A stretch of DNA of 64,000 bases from JAFGXT01 sp963677165. GTDB lineage: Bacteria; Verrucomicrobiota; Lentisphaeria; Victivallales; SZUA-371. The notes beneath the pieces were generated by a model. The model was not told where the DNA came from. It ran no database searches and worked only from the letters and a program-made list of their open reading frames with translations. A program made the translations under genes and the position numbers. The DNA lies in NCBI GenBank assembly GCA_963677165.2, contig CAXXSX010000002.1, forward strand, positions 3,286,001 through 3,350,000, in the 5' to 3' direction. Each line of letters starts with the position of its first letter. The first letter of the stretch is position 1. Shown here one piece after another: positions 15,910-25,104 of the stretch.

Positions 15910-16824
15910 CTATTCCGATGTGGCTAATGCCTGTTCCATCTTCTCTTCAAAGCTTTTTTTGAACGCAGCGTTATTTTGTTGCAGTTCCCGTTTTTCCAAA
16001 AGCAATGAACTCTTCTTGAAATTCATTTTTTCCAGCTTTAGAATGACTTGAACCAGTCGCTCAGGAGTCGGATCATTATGATAGCCGTCAATTAATTTTT
16101 TTGCCTGTTTCAGGCGATACATGAGATGTCTGTCAATGATAAATTTTATGGTAGCGGTCGTTTTGCCCTGACCTGTACTAATGGTCAATTCCCTGACTTC
16201 AATTGCTTTCTTCATCAATTTTTCATCCAGCAGGCAAATTTCCATATATCCTTTTTTATCAGTAGAGGATGAGTCCAGAACCTCTCCATCGGCGGAAAGC
16301 ACAAGTTTTTGATTTTTCGCAATGCCTTTACTTGATTCTTTTTTTGTGTCAATGACTTTGGTTTCCCGACTAACCTCTTTCAGTTCCGCGCGACTTTCCG
16401 ACTCCCAGTTCAAACAGGGATTCATTCCGGTAAAACAAATAGCCAGGGAGTCATCGGTTAAATCATTGGGAATCAATCCGAGGGTTGCAAAATCAAGAGT
16501 GTTTACCACAAGCGCTACCGGCAGCATTCCCAGGCCGCCCCAGAACTCATAAAGTTCACGTACGCCGGAGTAGGGCGTGTAAATATCTTTTTTTATGGTG
16601 TCCTGGCTTTGAACTACTGAAAAATTACTCGATTTTGTGACCACAACACAAATCAGTTCTTCGCTGCGGTTTTGATTCTTTCTGTCGATATAAAATTCTT
16701 CCCCGATTTTTTTTCTGTCAATATGGGGTTCATTCTGGTAGTCATATCTCATATGGTTGGCACATGAGGACAGGAGGATCGAACTGGTGGCGGCAATTAT
16801 GGCAAAAACATAATACTTCTTCAT
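15910..16824 (-). CDS. Hypothetical lipoprotein
   Basis: About 304 aa starting at MKKYYVFAI (GGAGAG 6 bp upstream; the frame upstream to 16866 is not needed). The signal peptide ends in the lipobox LSSC (Cys20). The mature part has a mixed region with a hydrophobic stretch (FWGGLGMLPVALVVNTLDFATLG), a helical charged C-terminus and a segment ISTGQGKTTATIKFIID that looks like a beta-sandwich piece. No domain recognised. It is likely periplasm-facing and anchored to the inner or outer membrane. The 270-bp region upstream to 17096 holds no gene. Confidence 0.7.
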   Translation of the reverse strand: MKKYYVFAIIAATSSILLSSCANHMRYDYQNEPHIDRKKIGEEFYIDRKNQNRSEELICVVVTKSSNFSVVQSQDTIKKDIYTPYSGVRELYEFWGGLGMLPVALVVNTLDFATLGLIPNDLTDDSLAICFTGMNPCLNWESESRAELKEVSRETKVIDTKKESSKGIAKNQKLVLSADGEVLDSSSTDKKGYMEICLLDEKLMKKAIEVRELTISTGQGKTTATIKFIIDRHLMYRLKQAKKLIDGYHNDPTPERLVQVILKLEKMNFKKSSLLLEKRELQQNNAAFKKSFEEKMEQALATSE

Positions 16825-17096
16825 ACTACTCTCCGATACTTTTTGCTGAACACCTGAAAACAACAAAAACCATTAATATATATACATTTTCAGACGTTTT
16901 TTTGCAATAAGAATGTAAAAGAAACCAGATTAGTGTCATTAGGTGAATCAAATTATGCTTAAGTTACTTAGGATGATTCGGCTCAATTCCAGCCAAAGGT
17001 TTTCATTCGCCAGAACTTGCCGTTGGATTTATATTGAATTATACTGTTAATTGTTGTATTGTTGTGATAGTATATGAATCAAAGGAATAATTAGCT

Positions 17097-17522
17097 TTGG
17101 AAATTGCCAATAAGAAAAAAATAAAGATTATTGCAGAAAGTGTTTTGGCTGGCTTTGTAATTTGTTGCTTATTATTTTTCTCTGGGCCTGGGGCGACGGA
17201 ACATCAAAGTAGAAATCTCAAGTACATATTGTGGAAGCATGGATATGTTTCGTACAGTCCCGAATTGGCTTTAAAGTTTTTGAACGTGGATATTTCTTTC
17301 AGACATTCTTTGAAGAGGAAAAATAAAGCCGAAATAAAACAATGGTTCCCCGATTTAAGGCCTCTAAACAATTCGAATCATTACCAGAGTTTCTATCAAG
17401 ACACTATTTTACGCCTCTATCCGGAAAATAGGAATTTTGAATTTTTATGGATAGGAGATTCGGCCTGGAGAATTGTATTTGAAAAGGGAAAATGTACGGA
17501 ATTCAGGATTTGGAAAGGATAG
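17097..17522 (+). CDS. Hypothetical single-pass membrane protein
   Basis: A 141-aa protein starting at TTG (AAAGGAA about 11 bp upstream) with one membrane segment at residues 13-30 (SVLAGFVICCLLFFSG) and an exported globular part of unknown fold ending FEKGKCTEFRIWKG. No recognised family. It is followed by another small membrane protein on the same strand. Confidence 0.55.
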   Translation: MEIANKKKIKIIAESVLAGFVICCLLFFSGPGATEHQSRNLKYILWKHGYVSYSPELALKFLNVDISFRHSLKRKNKAEIKQWFPDLRPLNNSNHYQSFYQDTILRLYPENRNFEFLWIGDSAWRIVFEKGKCTEFRIWKG

Positions 17523-17612
17523 AAGATCGTGTGTAATTTCTGTAGAAGATTTATACTTTGACCGTTAGCCTTGAAAATAGTATTGTTTCTATAGTGATAA
17601 TAGGGGTAAACT

Positions 17613-18020
17613 ATGAAGATATTTCCCACGCGTAAAACCGATGATGAGTTTGTCGAGAATTTTCGAAAAAACCGTAAGAGACTGAAATGGCTTGTGATTC
17701 CTGCTATAGCTATTTGTATTGTGATCATATTTTTTCGTTTTTATTTTGGACATCGTTTAGAAAATATTTATTTGAAAATTAGTGATGTTCTATCAGAAAA
17801 GAGTCAACTATCAAATGAGGAAGCGAAGACGTATCAAAAAAGCACAGATTTTCTTGTTGGATGTAAAGTTGGTGTTATTTACAGTCAGGGCGTTTATTGG
17901 AGAATGTTGGGCTTGGTGATCTGTCTTACTAGTATTTTTTCACGTCGCAAAGATGATTTATTGATAAAATATTACGATGAATTGAAAGAATTACAAGAAG
18001 AAAAGCAAATTCATCCGTAA
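17613..18020 (+). CDS. Hypothetical membrane protein
   Basis: A 135-aa protein with two hydrophobic segments (about residues 29-46, LVIPAIAICIVIIFFRF, and 92-110, GVYWRMLGLVICLTSIF) joined by a charged loop, with a charged C-terminal helix (YYDELKELQEEKQ). GGGGT lies 8 bp before ATG. Function not recognised. It ends just before the hipBA control region. Confidence 0.55.
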   Translation: MKIFPTRKTDDEFVENFRKNRKRLKWLVIPAIAICIVIIFFRFYFGHRLENIYLKISDVLSEKSQLSNEEAKTYQKSTDFLVGCKVGVIYSQGVYWRMLGLVICLTSIFSRRKDDLLIKYYDELKELQEEKQIHP

Positions 18021-18035
18021 GAGTTCTGTTTTTTT

Positions 18036-18051
18036 CTTACCGTTCGGTAAG
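18036..18051. promoter_or_regulatory. hipB operator O3 (distal)
   Basis: Palindrome CTTACCGTTCGGTAAG. One of three near-identical sites upstream of hipB. Confidence 0.75.
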
Positions 18052-18085
18052 ATTTTTCGCGTTGTTCGTTCATTATACTGTAATT

Positions 18086-18101
18086 CTTACCGCTCGGTAA
18101 G
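18086..18101. promoter_or_regulatory. hipB operator O2
   Basis: Palindrome CTTACCGCTCGGTAAG, 50 bp from O3 and 51 bp from O1, i.e. nearly whole helical turns, so bound dimers would face the same side of the DNA. Confidence 0.75.
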
Positions 18102-18108
18102 ATTATGG

Positions 18109-18136
18109 TTGAAAAATAAAAAAATTGTGTTATATT
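18109..18136 (+). promoter_or_regulatory. hipBA promoter
   Basis: TTGAAA, 16 bp, TATATT. Operator O1 starts at the next base, overlapping the transcription start. Confidence 0.5.
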
Positions 18137-18152
18137 CTTACCGAACGGTAAG
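18137..18152. promoter_or_regulatory. hipB operator O1
   Basis: Perfect 16-bp palindrome on the half-site CTTACCG: CTTACCGAACGGTAAG (central AA as written). It sits between the -10 box and the hipB start and is the natural repressor site. Confidence 0.75.
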
Positions 18153-18170
18153 AATATGGTGGAATTAGCT

Positions 18171-18401
18171 ATGAACAAAGTCGATTTGAAGAGTTGTAAA
18201 GATATAGGAAAACTGATTCGTGAGTTTCGCAAAGAACAGGATATTACTCAGGGACAACTGGCGGGACTAGCCAACACAGGCACCCGTTTTATCGGGGATC
18301 TTGAAAACGGTAAATCGACTTGCCAGCTTGGAAAGTTGCTTCGGGTTCTTTCCGCGCTTGGTGTTGAGATGATTGTAAAAAGTCCGTATGACAAAGAATA
18401 A
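18171..18401 (+). CDS. hipB: HipB-type antitoxin, XRE repressor
   Basis: A 76-aa protein consisting of one helix-turn-helix domain: IGKLIREFRKEQDITQGQLAGLA, then TRFIGDLENGKSTCQ and a C-terminal beta strand (VEMIVKSP), as in HipB of the Y4mF/HipB family. Start at ATG 18171 is preferred over 18156 because GGTGG then lies 8 bp upstream. It is followed after 6 bp by hipA, so the two form an operon. HipB neutralises HipA and, by family knowledge, represses the operon through the palindromes upstream, three of which are present. Confidence 0.9.
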   Translation: MNKVDLKSCKDIGKLIREFRKEQDITQGQLAGLANTGTRFIGDLENGKSTCQLGKLLRVLSALGVEMIVKSPYDKE

Positions 18402-18407
18402 TAGCTT

Positions 18408-19643
18408 ATGATAGACGAAAAGTTGAAATTAGATGTTTTTTTGAATGACCGGAAAGTGGGAGTTTTGTCTCAGCAGAATGGACTGCAGTATTTCCAATAT
18501 GAGGCAGGCTATTTGGAGGATGAGACGGCTTATCCCCTGTCTGTTTCTTTGCCTTTGACCGATAAGGTATACAGTGACCCGATCGTGGAAAATTTTTTTT
18601 CCAATCTTCTTCCCGATGAAAGAATTCGATCGACAGTGGCATTACTACTCCATGTTTCCAGGGAAAACACCTTTGCTTTGTTGAAGGGAATAGGGGCAGA
18701 TTGTGCTGGGGCTGTCGCATTGTATGAACCCGGGCAGACACCGCAGTCACAAAACGATCCGATATATCATGAACTGTCTGATGATGAAGCTTATCAGCTT
18801 CTCGACCATTTGCCTCAACGACCATTAGCTGTTGGCGATGAAGGGGTACGTATTTCCGGAGCTGGTTCTCAGGATAAATTAGTTGCCTGTGTCTTCGAAA
18901 ACAAAATTGCTTTGCCATTGTATGGTACGCCTTCAACCCATATTGTAAAACCGCCGATTATAAGTTTTCCTGACAGTGTTTTTAACGAATGCTTTTGTAT
19001 GAGATTGGCTGGTTTGTGCGGAATTCCGACGGCAAAATGCCGTCTTCTGCAAATTGAAGATGAAACCTTTTATGTTGTTGATCGTTTTGACCGCCAGGAT
19101 ATTGATGGGCATCCGCATCGTCTGCATCAGGAAGATTTTTGTCAATTGCTGAATGTTTCTCCGTTATGCAAATATCAGGATGACGGAGGGCCCGGAGTAG
19201 AAGAATGTATTCAGCAGATGGATAAGATGCGTTTACCGGCAAGCAGTAGGATTCAGTTTATCCGTCTATTGATTTTTAATTTTCTGATTGGTAATTGCGA
19301 TGCACATGCCAAAAATTATGCCGTACTTTACCGAAACGGAAAACCGGAACTGGCTCCTGCATACGACCTGTTATCGACAATGGTCTACGAAAATATGGCA
19401 AAGAAACTGGCAATGAGTATTGGCGGAGAAAATCGAATGGGGGCAATCAGGATGGAGCATTTTGAGAAAATGGCGGAGTCTTGTGATATCAAGCCGCGTC
19501 TGATCAGAACGGAAGCGGAAAAGCTATCCGGCATGATTTTATCTCGGGCTGAATCCTTAGCGGACGAATTGAATGCATCTTATCCGGACTCGGTTTATGG
19601 GCGTGTTATCTGGGAGATTAGAAAAAACTGTAATCAACTCTGA
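18408..19643 (+). CDS. hipA: HipA-type serine/threonine kinase toxin
   Basis: A full-length 411-aa HipA. Residues 1-110 are the N-terminal domain with LPDERIR. The loop RISGAGSQDKL carries Ser150, the position equivalent to the autophosphorylated serine of E. coli HipA. The catalytic loop is LIGNCDAHAKN with Asp298 and the metal-binding motif LAPAYDLLST has Asp320. In E. coli HipA phosphorylates glutamyl-tRNA synthetase and induces dormancy; the target here is an inference. All key residues are present, so the enzyme should be active. It is co-transcribed with hipB. Confidence 0.95.
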   Translation: MIDEKLKLDVFLNDRKVGVLSQQNGLQYFQYEAGYLEDETAYPLSVSLPLTDKVYSDPIVENFFSNLLPDERIRSTVALLLHVSRENTFALLKGIGADCAGAVALYEPGQTPQSQNDPIYHELSDDEAYQLLDHLPQRPLAVGDEGVRISGAGSQDKLVACVFENKIALPLYGTPSTHIVKPPIISFPDSVFNECFCMRLAGLCGIPTAKCRLLQIEDETFYVVDRFDRQDIDGHPHRLHQEDFCQLLNVSPLCKYQDDGGPGVEECIQQMDKMRLPASSRIQFIRLLIFNFLIGNCDAHAKNYAVLYRNGKPELAPAYDLLSTMVYENMAKKLAMSIGGENRMGAIRMEHFEKMAESCDIKPRLIRTEAEKLSGMILSRAESLADELNASYPDSVYGRVIWEIRKNCNQL

Positions 19644-19681
19644 AGATATCGAATATGTTCAGAGGGAGAGGATTAAGTGAA

Positions 19682-19978
19682 ATGAAGAAAGTCTTTGGTT
19701 CTGTTCTTGTTTTTCTGGCAATCCTTATGGTTGTAACTACTTCTTTACAGTATTATCATGAGAATATAAAGTATAAATCCTTAAGACGTCAAAGACAGGA
19801 GGCAATTAAGCTTAAGATAGCTTCCGGTCTGTTGAAAAGGGATAATTATGAAGAAGATATAGATCTCGACATACTTGGCGTTGAAGTTAGTTTTATGATA
19901 TTTAAATTTTCTTTGGGATTAGGTTTGGTTATGTCTGGAGTTGGGTTATTTCTAATTTTAAGAAAGAGCAGAAAGTAA
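19682..19978 (+). CDS. Small membrane protein
   Basis: About 98 aa with start at MKKVFGSVL (GAGG 10 bp upstream; ATG at 19655 is a less likely start). Two hydrophobic segments (LVFLAILMVVTTSL, and near the C-terminus SLGLGLVMSGVGLFLIL) flank a charged middle. No family recognised. It lies 38 bp after hipA and 8 bp before a lipoprotein gene. Confidence 0.55.
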   Translation: MKKVFGSVLVFLAILMVVTTSLQYYHENIKYKSLRRQRQEAIKLKIASGLLKRDNYEEDIDLDILGVEVSFMIFKFSLGLGLVMSGVGLFLILRKSRK

Positions 19979-19986
19979 AAAAAATC

Positions 19987-20454
19987 ATGATGATGAAATT
20001 CAATAGATGTCGTAGGATTACCGCTTTATTTGCTTTATTTTGTGGCTTTGTTATTTTATCTCTTGCGGGCTGTCAAAGTAGGCCTGCGCGGTTGTTGAAA
20101 GAAAATGCCTGGTACGAAGATAGTGTGAGATGGTTTGATGCAAAAGACCCCGGATGGAAAGGACTGAAAATTAATGTCCCATCGATTTGGATCGGGAGGA
20201 TAAAGAAAGTTGAGTCAGGTTCAATATATTTAGAGGATGCGGAGCGATTGAAACCGTATAAAATGTTTTCAAAGGATTTGTGTTTATGGAAAATTGGGAA
20301 ATTAAAGCCGGTCCCCAAAAAAGGCGAGATATGGGCATTCCGGGTTATGCGCGGACTCAAAGGTGGAATGTATATAAAAAAAGCATCCAGGATTGTTTAT
20401 GACTCTTCATTAGATTCAATTAAGATTGTAGATGCTTTGAGTATTGATCAGTAA
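19987..20454 (+). CDS. Hypothetical lipoprotein
   Basis: A 155-aa protein with a signal peptide ending in lipobox SLAGC (Cys about 29), followed by a mature domain with no recognised motif (strands such as WIGRIKKVESGSIYLEDAE suggest a beta-barrel-like fold). Spacing of 8 bp to the preceding small membrane gene suggests co-transcription. Confidence 0.65.
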   Translation: MMMKFNRCRRITALFALFCGFVILSLAGCQSRPARLLKENAWYEDSVRWFDAKDPGWKGLKINVPSIWIGRIKKVESGSIYLEDAERLKPYKMFSKDLCLWKIGKLKPVPKKGEIWAFRVMRGLKGGMYIKKASRIVYDSSLDSIKIVDALSIDQ

Positions 20455-20495
20455 GGGATGTGCGACAAGAATAATTTATATGGAGGATTCATGAG

Positions 20496-20918
20496 ATGAA
20501 AGTGAAATATTCTGATATTGAAATGGCTTTTTCTTATGTCAGCAGTATGTACTATGGCGCGAATGAAGCTTTCCTGCTGGATTCCGGTGAGATCTTATGG
20601 CGAAGCGAGTACAGTTGTGATACCGGGGAGATAGAGGATGTCGATACGAAACTGGATAACTCGAAATGGATATCAATTCCTCATAAAAACGATCTGGAGT
20701 TAGGGAAGAATCTGGTTTTCGAATTTGTCGAGAAAAATCTTCCGGATTCATATGATCGGGTTCGACGTATTTTTTCAAAGCGCGGAGCTTATGGTCGCTA
20801 CAAAGATTTTCTGGACGATCATGAAAAACTGGAATTATGGTATGAGTTTGAAAATACACGTACGGAAAGTGCTTTACGAGAGTGGTGCCGAATTAACGAT
20901 ATTGAACTGGAAGATTAG
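20496..20918 (+). CDS. UPF0158 family protein
   Basis: A 140-aa cytoplasmic protein of the UPF0158 family, judged by the C-terminal region: a DLELGKNLVFEFVE segment, then FSKRGAYGRYKDFL and WYEFENTRTESALREWC, where the family shows 'krGAf.rFkd.l' and 'W..f.....a..W'. The biochemical function of the family is unknown. Start ATG with GGAGG about 14 bp upstream. It stands between the lipoprotein gene and the convergent carbohydrate locus. Confidence 0.8.
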   Translation: MKVKYSDIEMAFSYVSSMYYGANEAFLLDSGEILWRSEYSCDTGEIEDVDTKLDNSKWISIPHKNDLELGKNLVFEFVEKNLPDSYDRVRRIFSKRGAYGRYKDFLDDHEKLELWYEFENTRTESALREWCRINDIELED

Positions 20919-20966
20919 AGCCACATGACAGATGAATCTAATCTCCTGTTCGTTGAAAAACGGTAC

Positions 20967-22967
20967 TTAATATGAATATTTCAGAAGCTGCCAGCAGGCC
21001 TGATCCGGCAGTCTTACAGGAATTCTTCCGGAGTCGTCAACCTTTACCTCCTGTTCTTCGCTGGAATATACATCATAGAGTTTAATTGTTTTTCCGGCCA
21101 GAAACAACGTTGGTATAGATCGCGATTCTGGTGCGTGGAGTTCCCGGAATACGCTTATGTATCCGCTGTTTTTATCCGACCGGTGCGATTGAAAACCTGT
21201 GGTTGACTGATTGTCCGGCTCATCCCCAATTGGATATACAATACCCGAAAGAATCTCTTCGCGATGAGCACGATAAATTCTGATAACATCTTCCAGCTGC
21301 CGCAGAGCTTCTTCAGAATAAAATTTGGTTTCCAGGAAAAATAGCGGCAGTCCCATCATGGCAATCGCAAAGCAATAACTGTGCGTATGCAATGACGCGT
21401 CCGAAAGTGTTTTCGGGATCAGGTCGATGTTCTGAATACTAAGTTGAATCTTATTCAGGTTTATATATTTTGACAAATTCCATGCCTGCCGCAAAGAGAT
21501 ATGAGGAGTATAGGTTATATGCATGGCGTTAATGATGCCTTCATCCAGAAAGCACATCTCTACATTCTGCGGAAAAAGTGCGCAGTAATCCCGTCCGTAA
21601 TAATAGCCGAAACGAGGTGTGATTTCTGTCAGATCGGCATTTACCTGAATGTCATTGTCCAAGTTAGTAAGTTCTTGGGCTTTCATGAATGCCTCATCAA
21701 GAATTTTTCGGCTCGAGGCGTCAAGAAAGTCGATCTTGATCTGCTTAAAGTGCGCCTTTTCTATATTTTCTTTCATTTGGTCCAGGGGCGCGTACCAGGG
21801 AAACCATATTCCCAGTTTCACGTTTTTTTCACGTGCCCTTTCTACAACAGTATCCCAACTGCCGTTCGTAAACCGTTCCTTGGAAGGATACCAGCCCCGT
21901 GAAGGTTCAGGGCTGTCATTTTCATAGCACTGCCAGCCGTCATCGATCTGTACACAGTCGATTCCCAACCGTGATGCAAGATCGATTTCTTTCAATACGT
22001 CGGCTTCTTTTGCCGCATTGCGGGAGTGATCCCCCGAGCCTCTGCTGCCCCAGGTATTCGATGTAATTAACGCATCCCGGTTGAAATGGAAGGGAAAGCG
22101 CATACGATCAAATTCTTTGATGATGGTTTGGCGTCCTGTTTCTCCATCCTGATACAGCAGGCACCAGTGGGCCCACGCTGTACGATATCCCTCAAAGGTA
22201 CAATATTCCCTGCCGTCGGCATAATGTGATTTTAAGCCGGTTCCGGTGGAACAGATATACTTTCCGTTTACCTTGAAATGTCCGGTGTCGAGGCCGTTCT
22301 GGTTTACGCATTTGTGGGATTCTTTGAGCAGAACAATGCCGTTGCCGGAAGACTTTTCCATGGCGTAAAGGTTGGCCCAGTCGCATACCTCCATACGCTT
22401 TACTTTTCCAGAGTATGACTCTTCTTTTAAAATCGAAAGATCGGTATGATAGCGATGCTGGGTATCGTTGTAGTATCCGGCCGCATAACGATTATATTCT
22501 TCTGTCGACAGCGCTAAACGTTCGGTATACGACTCCGTCAGCCAGCCGGGAAACAACAACTCTTTAGAATTTGTCTGTGCCTTCAGGGCCAGCTGGGTTC
22601 GAAGTCCGGCCAATTTCGGAAATATCATTATTTCATATCTTACGGACAAATTATAATCCGCGACATTGAAATACATTCTGATTCGCAGATGCTCATTGTG
22701 AACGGGGTCCGATTCTACCGGTTCACATTCTGTTTTTACCAGCACCGAAGAAGGCACTTCGGAGATCAGCAAAAACATCTGCCAGTCAGGAATAGTGTTA
22801 TCCGGTTCATTCACAAATACTTCACCGGTTGTGTTGTCCTGCAGGCGGATCGTTGCCAGCCCTTGCTCACATGTTTTCCAGTGACGACGTATTTTACTGT
22901 TTTCGACCTTTAAAAGAGAGCCGTCGAATTCAGTTTTTATATCTTTAAATGTTGTTGTGAAATTCAT
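20967..22967 (-). CDS. GH36-like alpha-galactosidase family enzyme
   Basis: A 666-aa enzyme without signal peptide, so cytoplasmic. The N-terminal beta-sandwich (1-290) is followed by a TIM barrel with CVQIDDGWQ (339-346) and the nucleophile motif QIKIDFLD (Asp413), characteristic of clan GH-D (families GH36/GH27). A likely acid/base Asp lies in MCFLDEGIINAM (about 470-480). A small C-terminal beta domain ends the protein. GH36 enzymes remove alpha-galactose (or alpha-GalNAc) from oligosaccharides. It is the last gene of the locus starting with the prepilin-like gene at 30731, 9 bp after the FAD oxidoreductase. Confidence 0.88.
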   Translation of the reverse strand: MNFTTTFKDIKTEFDGSLLKVENSKIRRHWKTCEQGLATIRLQDNTTGEVFVNEPDNTIPDWQMFLLISEVPSSVLVKTECEPVESDPVHNEHLRIRMYFNVADYNLSVRYEIMIFPKLAGLRTQLALKAQTNSKELLFPGWLTESYTERLALSTEEYNRYAAGYYNDTQHRYHTDLSILKEESYSGKVKRMEVCDWANLYAMEKSSGNGIVLLKESHKCVNQNGLDTGHFKVNGKYICSTGTGLKSHYADGREYCTFEGYRTAWAHWCLLYQDGETGRQTIIKEFDRMRFPFHFNRDALITSNTWGSRGSGDHSRNAAKEADVLKEIDLASRLGIDCVQIDDGWQCYENDSPEPSRGWYPSKERFTNGSWDTVVERAREKNVKLGIWFPWYAPLDQMKENIEKAHFKQIKIDFLDASSRKILDEAFMKAQELTNLDNDIQVNADLTEITPRFGYYYGRDYCALFPQNVEMCFLDEGIINAMHITYTPHISLRQAWNLSKYINLNKIQLSIQNIDLIPKTLSDASLHTHSYCFAIAMMGLPLFFLETKFYSEEALRQLEDVIRIYRAHREEILSGIVYPIGDEPDNQSTTGFQSHRSDKNSGYISVFRELHAPESRSIPTLFLAGKTIKLYDVYSSEEQEVKVDDSGRIPVRLPDQACWQLLKYSY

Positions 22968-22976
22968 AATTCAGCT

Positions 22977-24317
22977 TTATTTATTTGCCGCATCAATATC
23001 CGCTTCATCAATAATGCAGTTCTGTTTTTTTAATAGTGTCTGCAAATCTTTTATGTCCACTTTATCAGGAGATACTTCGTCGCGAATCGACAATGCGGCG
23101 GCGGTTCCCGCAGCTTCTCCCATAATTCCACATTGAGGCATTACCCGCAGGCTGCCCAGAGCTTCGTGTGACGCGCTGGCGCAGCGCCCCGCCACAAACA
23201 GGTTATCAATGTCCTTCGGAACAATTACGCCATATGGAATCTGATATTTGAATCCTTCTTCCGGCATCCAGGCTTTGGTATCCATACCCGGTCCCTTCGT
23301 TCCGTGGATATCGATGAAGAACGAACCGTAACCAATGGAGCCATCACACTGGCTTTGCGCTTTAACATAGTCTCTTGTGAGCGTATATATGCCGTGTATC
23401 CGGCGGGATTCCCTGGTTCCCACCGTATTGGGAGTTGAGACCATATAGCAGTTTTCCATACCAGGAATATATTTTCGATAGACATCAATCGTTTCATAAG
23501 CCTGTTTGCGTCCCTCAATTGTTGCCGAGGTCAGGTCTTCCGCACTGATCGCACTGGCGTGGTTGATATGGGTAAAATTCACGCCCACCTGATCTGGCCG
23601 GGTAGGGGTCCACCACCATCCCATGATCTTGGACTGAAAAGGACGCATGTCGCCGTTATCCTGAGCTTTTTGCCATACGGTTTTCAGATCATGATCACCG
23701 GCGTCACGCCGCTGAGCCCTGAAAGCCTGTGCTTTATCCCAGTCGACCCCGCCGATGGTGAACATCAGCGTCATCGGCTGGCAGTTTCCGGTTTCTTCAT
23801 CTCCATAGTCGAATCCGCATCCGGCACTGGCGGCAACATCGCCGTCACCGGTACAGTCAATGATGCGTTTTGCGTAGTACTTTGCACGACCCGATTTATT
23901 CTGGACCACAATTCCATTGATCACTCCGTCTTCGACGATTGCTTCGGAAAACTGGGTATAATACAGTACATCAGTATTGGTTTCTTCCGCCATGTTTTCA
24001 AGCACATATTTCATGCCTTCGATTTCAAAATCGGAAATTGCGTTGAATTTCGTATAGCCGTATCCGGCTTTGACCACCCTTTCGGCGACTTCCCAGATGA
24101 CGCCGCCGACAACCCGGGTTTCCATTTTCGGGCCCCATCCCCAACTGGAATAGAGGCAGATGTGTCCGTGTCCGCCTGCGGTGGCAATGCCGCCAAGGCA
24201 GTTGAACTGTTCCACAATAAGAGTTTTCATTCCCTGTCTCGACGCGGCAAACGCCGCACTGACTCCCGCCGGACCGCCGCCGACAACAATAACATCATAT
24301 TCATTACTTTTAGTCAT
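22977..24317 (-). CDS. FAD-dependent oxidoreductase
   Basis: A 446-aa protein of the FAD_oxidored (PF12831-like) family. The Rossmann dinucleotide motif VGGGPAGVSAAFAASRQG is at residues 11-28, followed by LIVEQFNCLGGIATAG and, in the middle, IIDCTGDGDVAASAGC; the C-terminal FAD contact is DNLFVAGRCASASHEALG. These enzymes are frequent in sugar-degradation clusters of Bacteroidota and the PVC group, but their substrates are mostly unknown. A sugar oxidation or epimerisation role is a guess. Cytoplasmic, no signal peptide. The context (GH36 after it, esterase and GH2 before it) suggests action on a monosaccharide released by the locus. Confidence 0.88.
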   Translation of the reverse strand: MTKSNEYDVIVVGGGPAGVSAAFAASRQGMKTLIVEQFNCLGGIATAGGHGHICLYSSWGWGPKMETRVVGGVIWEVAERVVKAGYGYTKFNAISDFEIEGMKYVLENMAEETNTDVLYYTQFSEAIVEDGVINGIVVQNKSGRAKYYAKRIIDCTGDGDVAASAGCGFDYGDEETGNCQPMTLMFTIGGVDWDKAQAFRAQRRDAGDHDLKTVWQKAQDNGDMRPFQSKIMGWWWTPTRPDQVGVNFTHINHASAISAEDLTSATIEGRKQAYETIDVYRKYIPGMENCYMVSTPNTVGTRESRRIHGIYTLTRDYVKAQSQCDGSIGYGSFFIDIHGTKGPGMDTKAWMPEEGFKYQIPYGVIVPKDIDNLFVAGRCASASHEALGSLRVMPQCGIMGEAAGTAAALSIRDEVSPDKVDIKDLQTLLKKQNCIIDEADIDAANK

Positions 24318-24374
24318 TTTTATGTTATAACCTTTTATATTTTTAGATCTTTTTAGGGTTTACTTTTCTTTTTG

Positions 24375-25082
24375 TTATTTTAATAAAAAATGTTTGTCTT
24401 TTTGATTTTGAAATTCAGGTAATGACATCAAGGTATCAAACCATTTTTGAGCCATTTTTGTTGCACCTTCAGTGTTTGGGTGGACTTTGTCGTCACAGGT
24501 GTCTGTCTGCCAGTCAAACCCGGCAGACTGGTCGACAAGAATAACCGGCTGATCTTTCTTATTCATCCGTTTTGCCAACCCGGCAATCTCAACATTCAAC
24601 TCCGGGATATACGAGTATTTCGGCAGCTTGCCGCTGATAATCCCCTGAGCCAGCAAAATTTTTACTTTTGAGTTAATTTTGCGAGCCTTTGCTATGATTG
24701 ATTCCAAACCTGAAATAATCTTTTTTACCGGTTTATGCTTTGCAAATGAATTGTGGACAGAATGAAGCAGGATTATATCTGCAGGATGCTCCCGGTAGAT
24801 CTCTTCAAAATGTTCATCGAGAAATCCAGTATTTTTCCCGCTGTAGCCAGCGTGTTTTAATAAAACACCGCTCTTCTCACTACTTTTGGGACCAATAAAA
24901 GAGACACAATATCCCGCTTCTAAAAGTTTATCATTGAGAATATGCCTGTAATAGTTTGTTCCTTCCGTGATAGAATCTCCTAAACAGAGAATAGTTGGTG
25001 CTTTCCCGGTTCCACCCGCATTTGAAATCGTAGCCATCATATATAGTCCTATTGTAAGTAATAGTGCTTTCTTGTTAAACAT
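24375..25082 (-). CDS. SGNH/GDSL hydrolase, secreted esterase
   Basis: A 235-aa protein with signal peptide (MFNKKALLLTIGLYMMATISNAGG). SGNH block I is LCLGDSITEG (Ser37), and the C-terminal Asp/His pair is in CDDKVHPNTEG. A conserved glycine (HAGYSG) and a HSVHNSF segment, where families often have the Asn block, are also present. Such enzymes deacetylate plant polysaccharides. Start ATG 25082 has AAAGG 7 bp upstream. It lies between the giant GH2-like gene (22 bp) and the FAD oxidoreductase, in one operon. Confidence 0.88.
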   Translation of the reverse strand: MFNKKALLLTIGLYMMATISNAGGTGKAPTILCLGDSITEGTNYYRHILNDKLLEAGYCVSFIGPKSSEKSGVLLKHAGYSGKNTGFLDEHFEEIYREHPADIILLHSVHNSFAKHKPVKKIISGLESIIAKARKINSKVKILLAQGIISGKLPKYSYIPELNVEIAGLAKRMNKKDQPVILVDQSAGFDWQTDTCDDKVHPNTEGATKMAQKWFDTLMSLPEFQNQKDKHFLLK

Positions 25083-25104
25083 GAACAATCCTTTCCAGAG
25101 TTAA

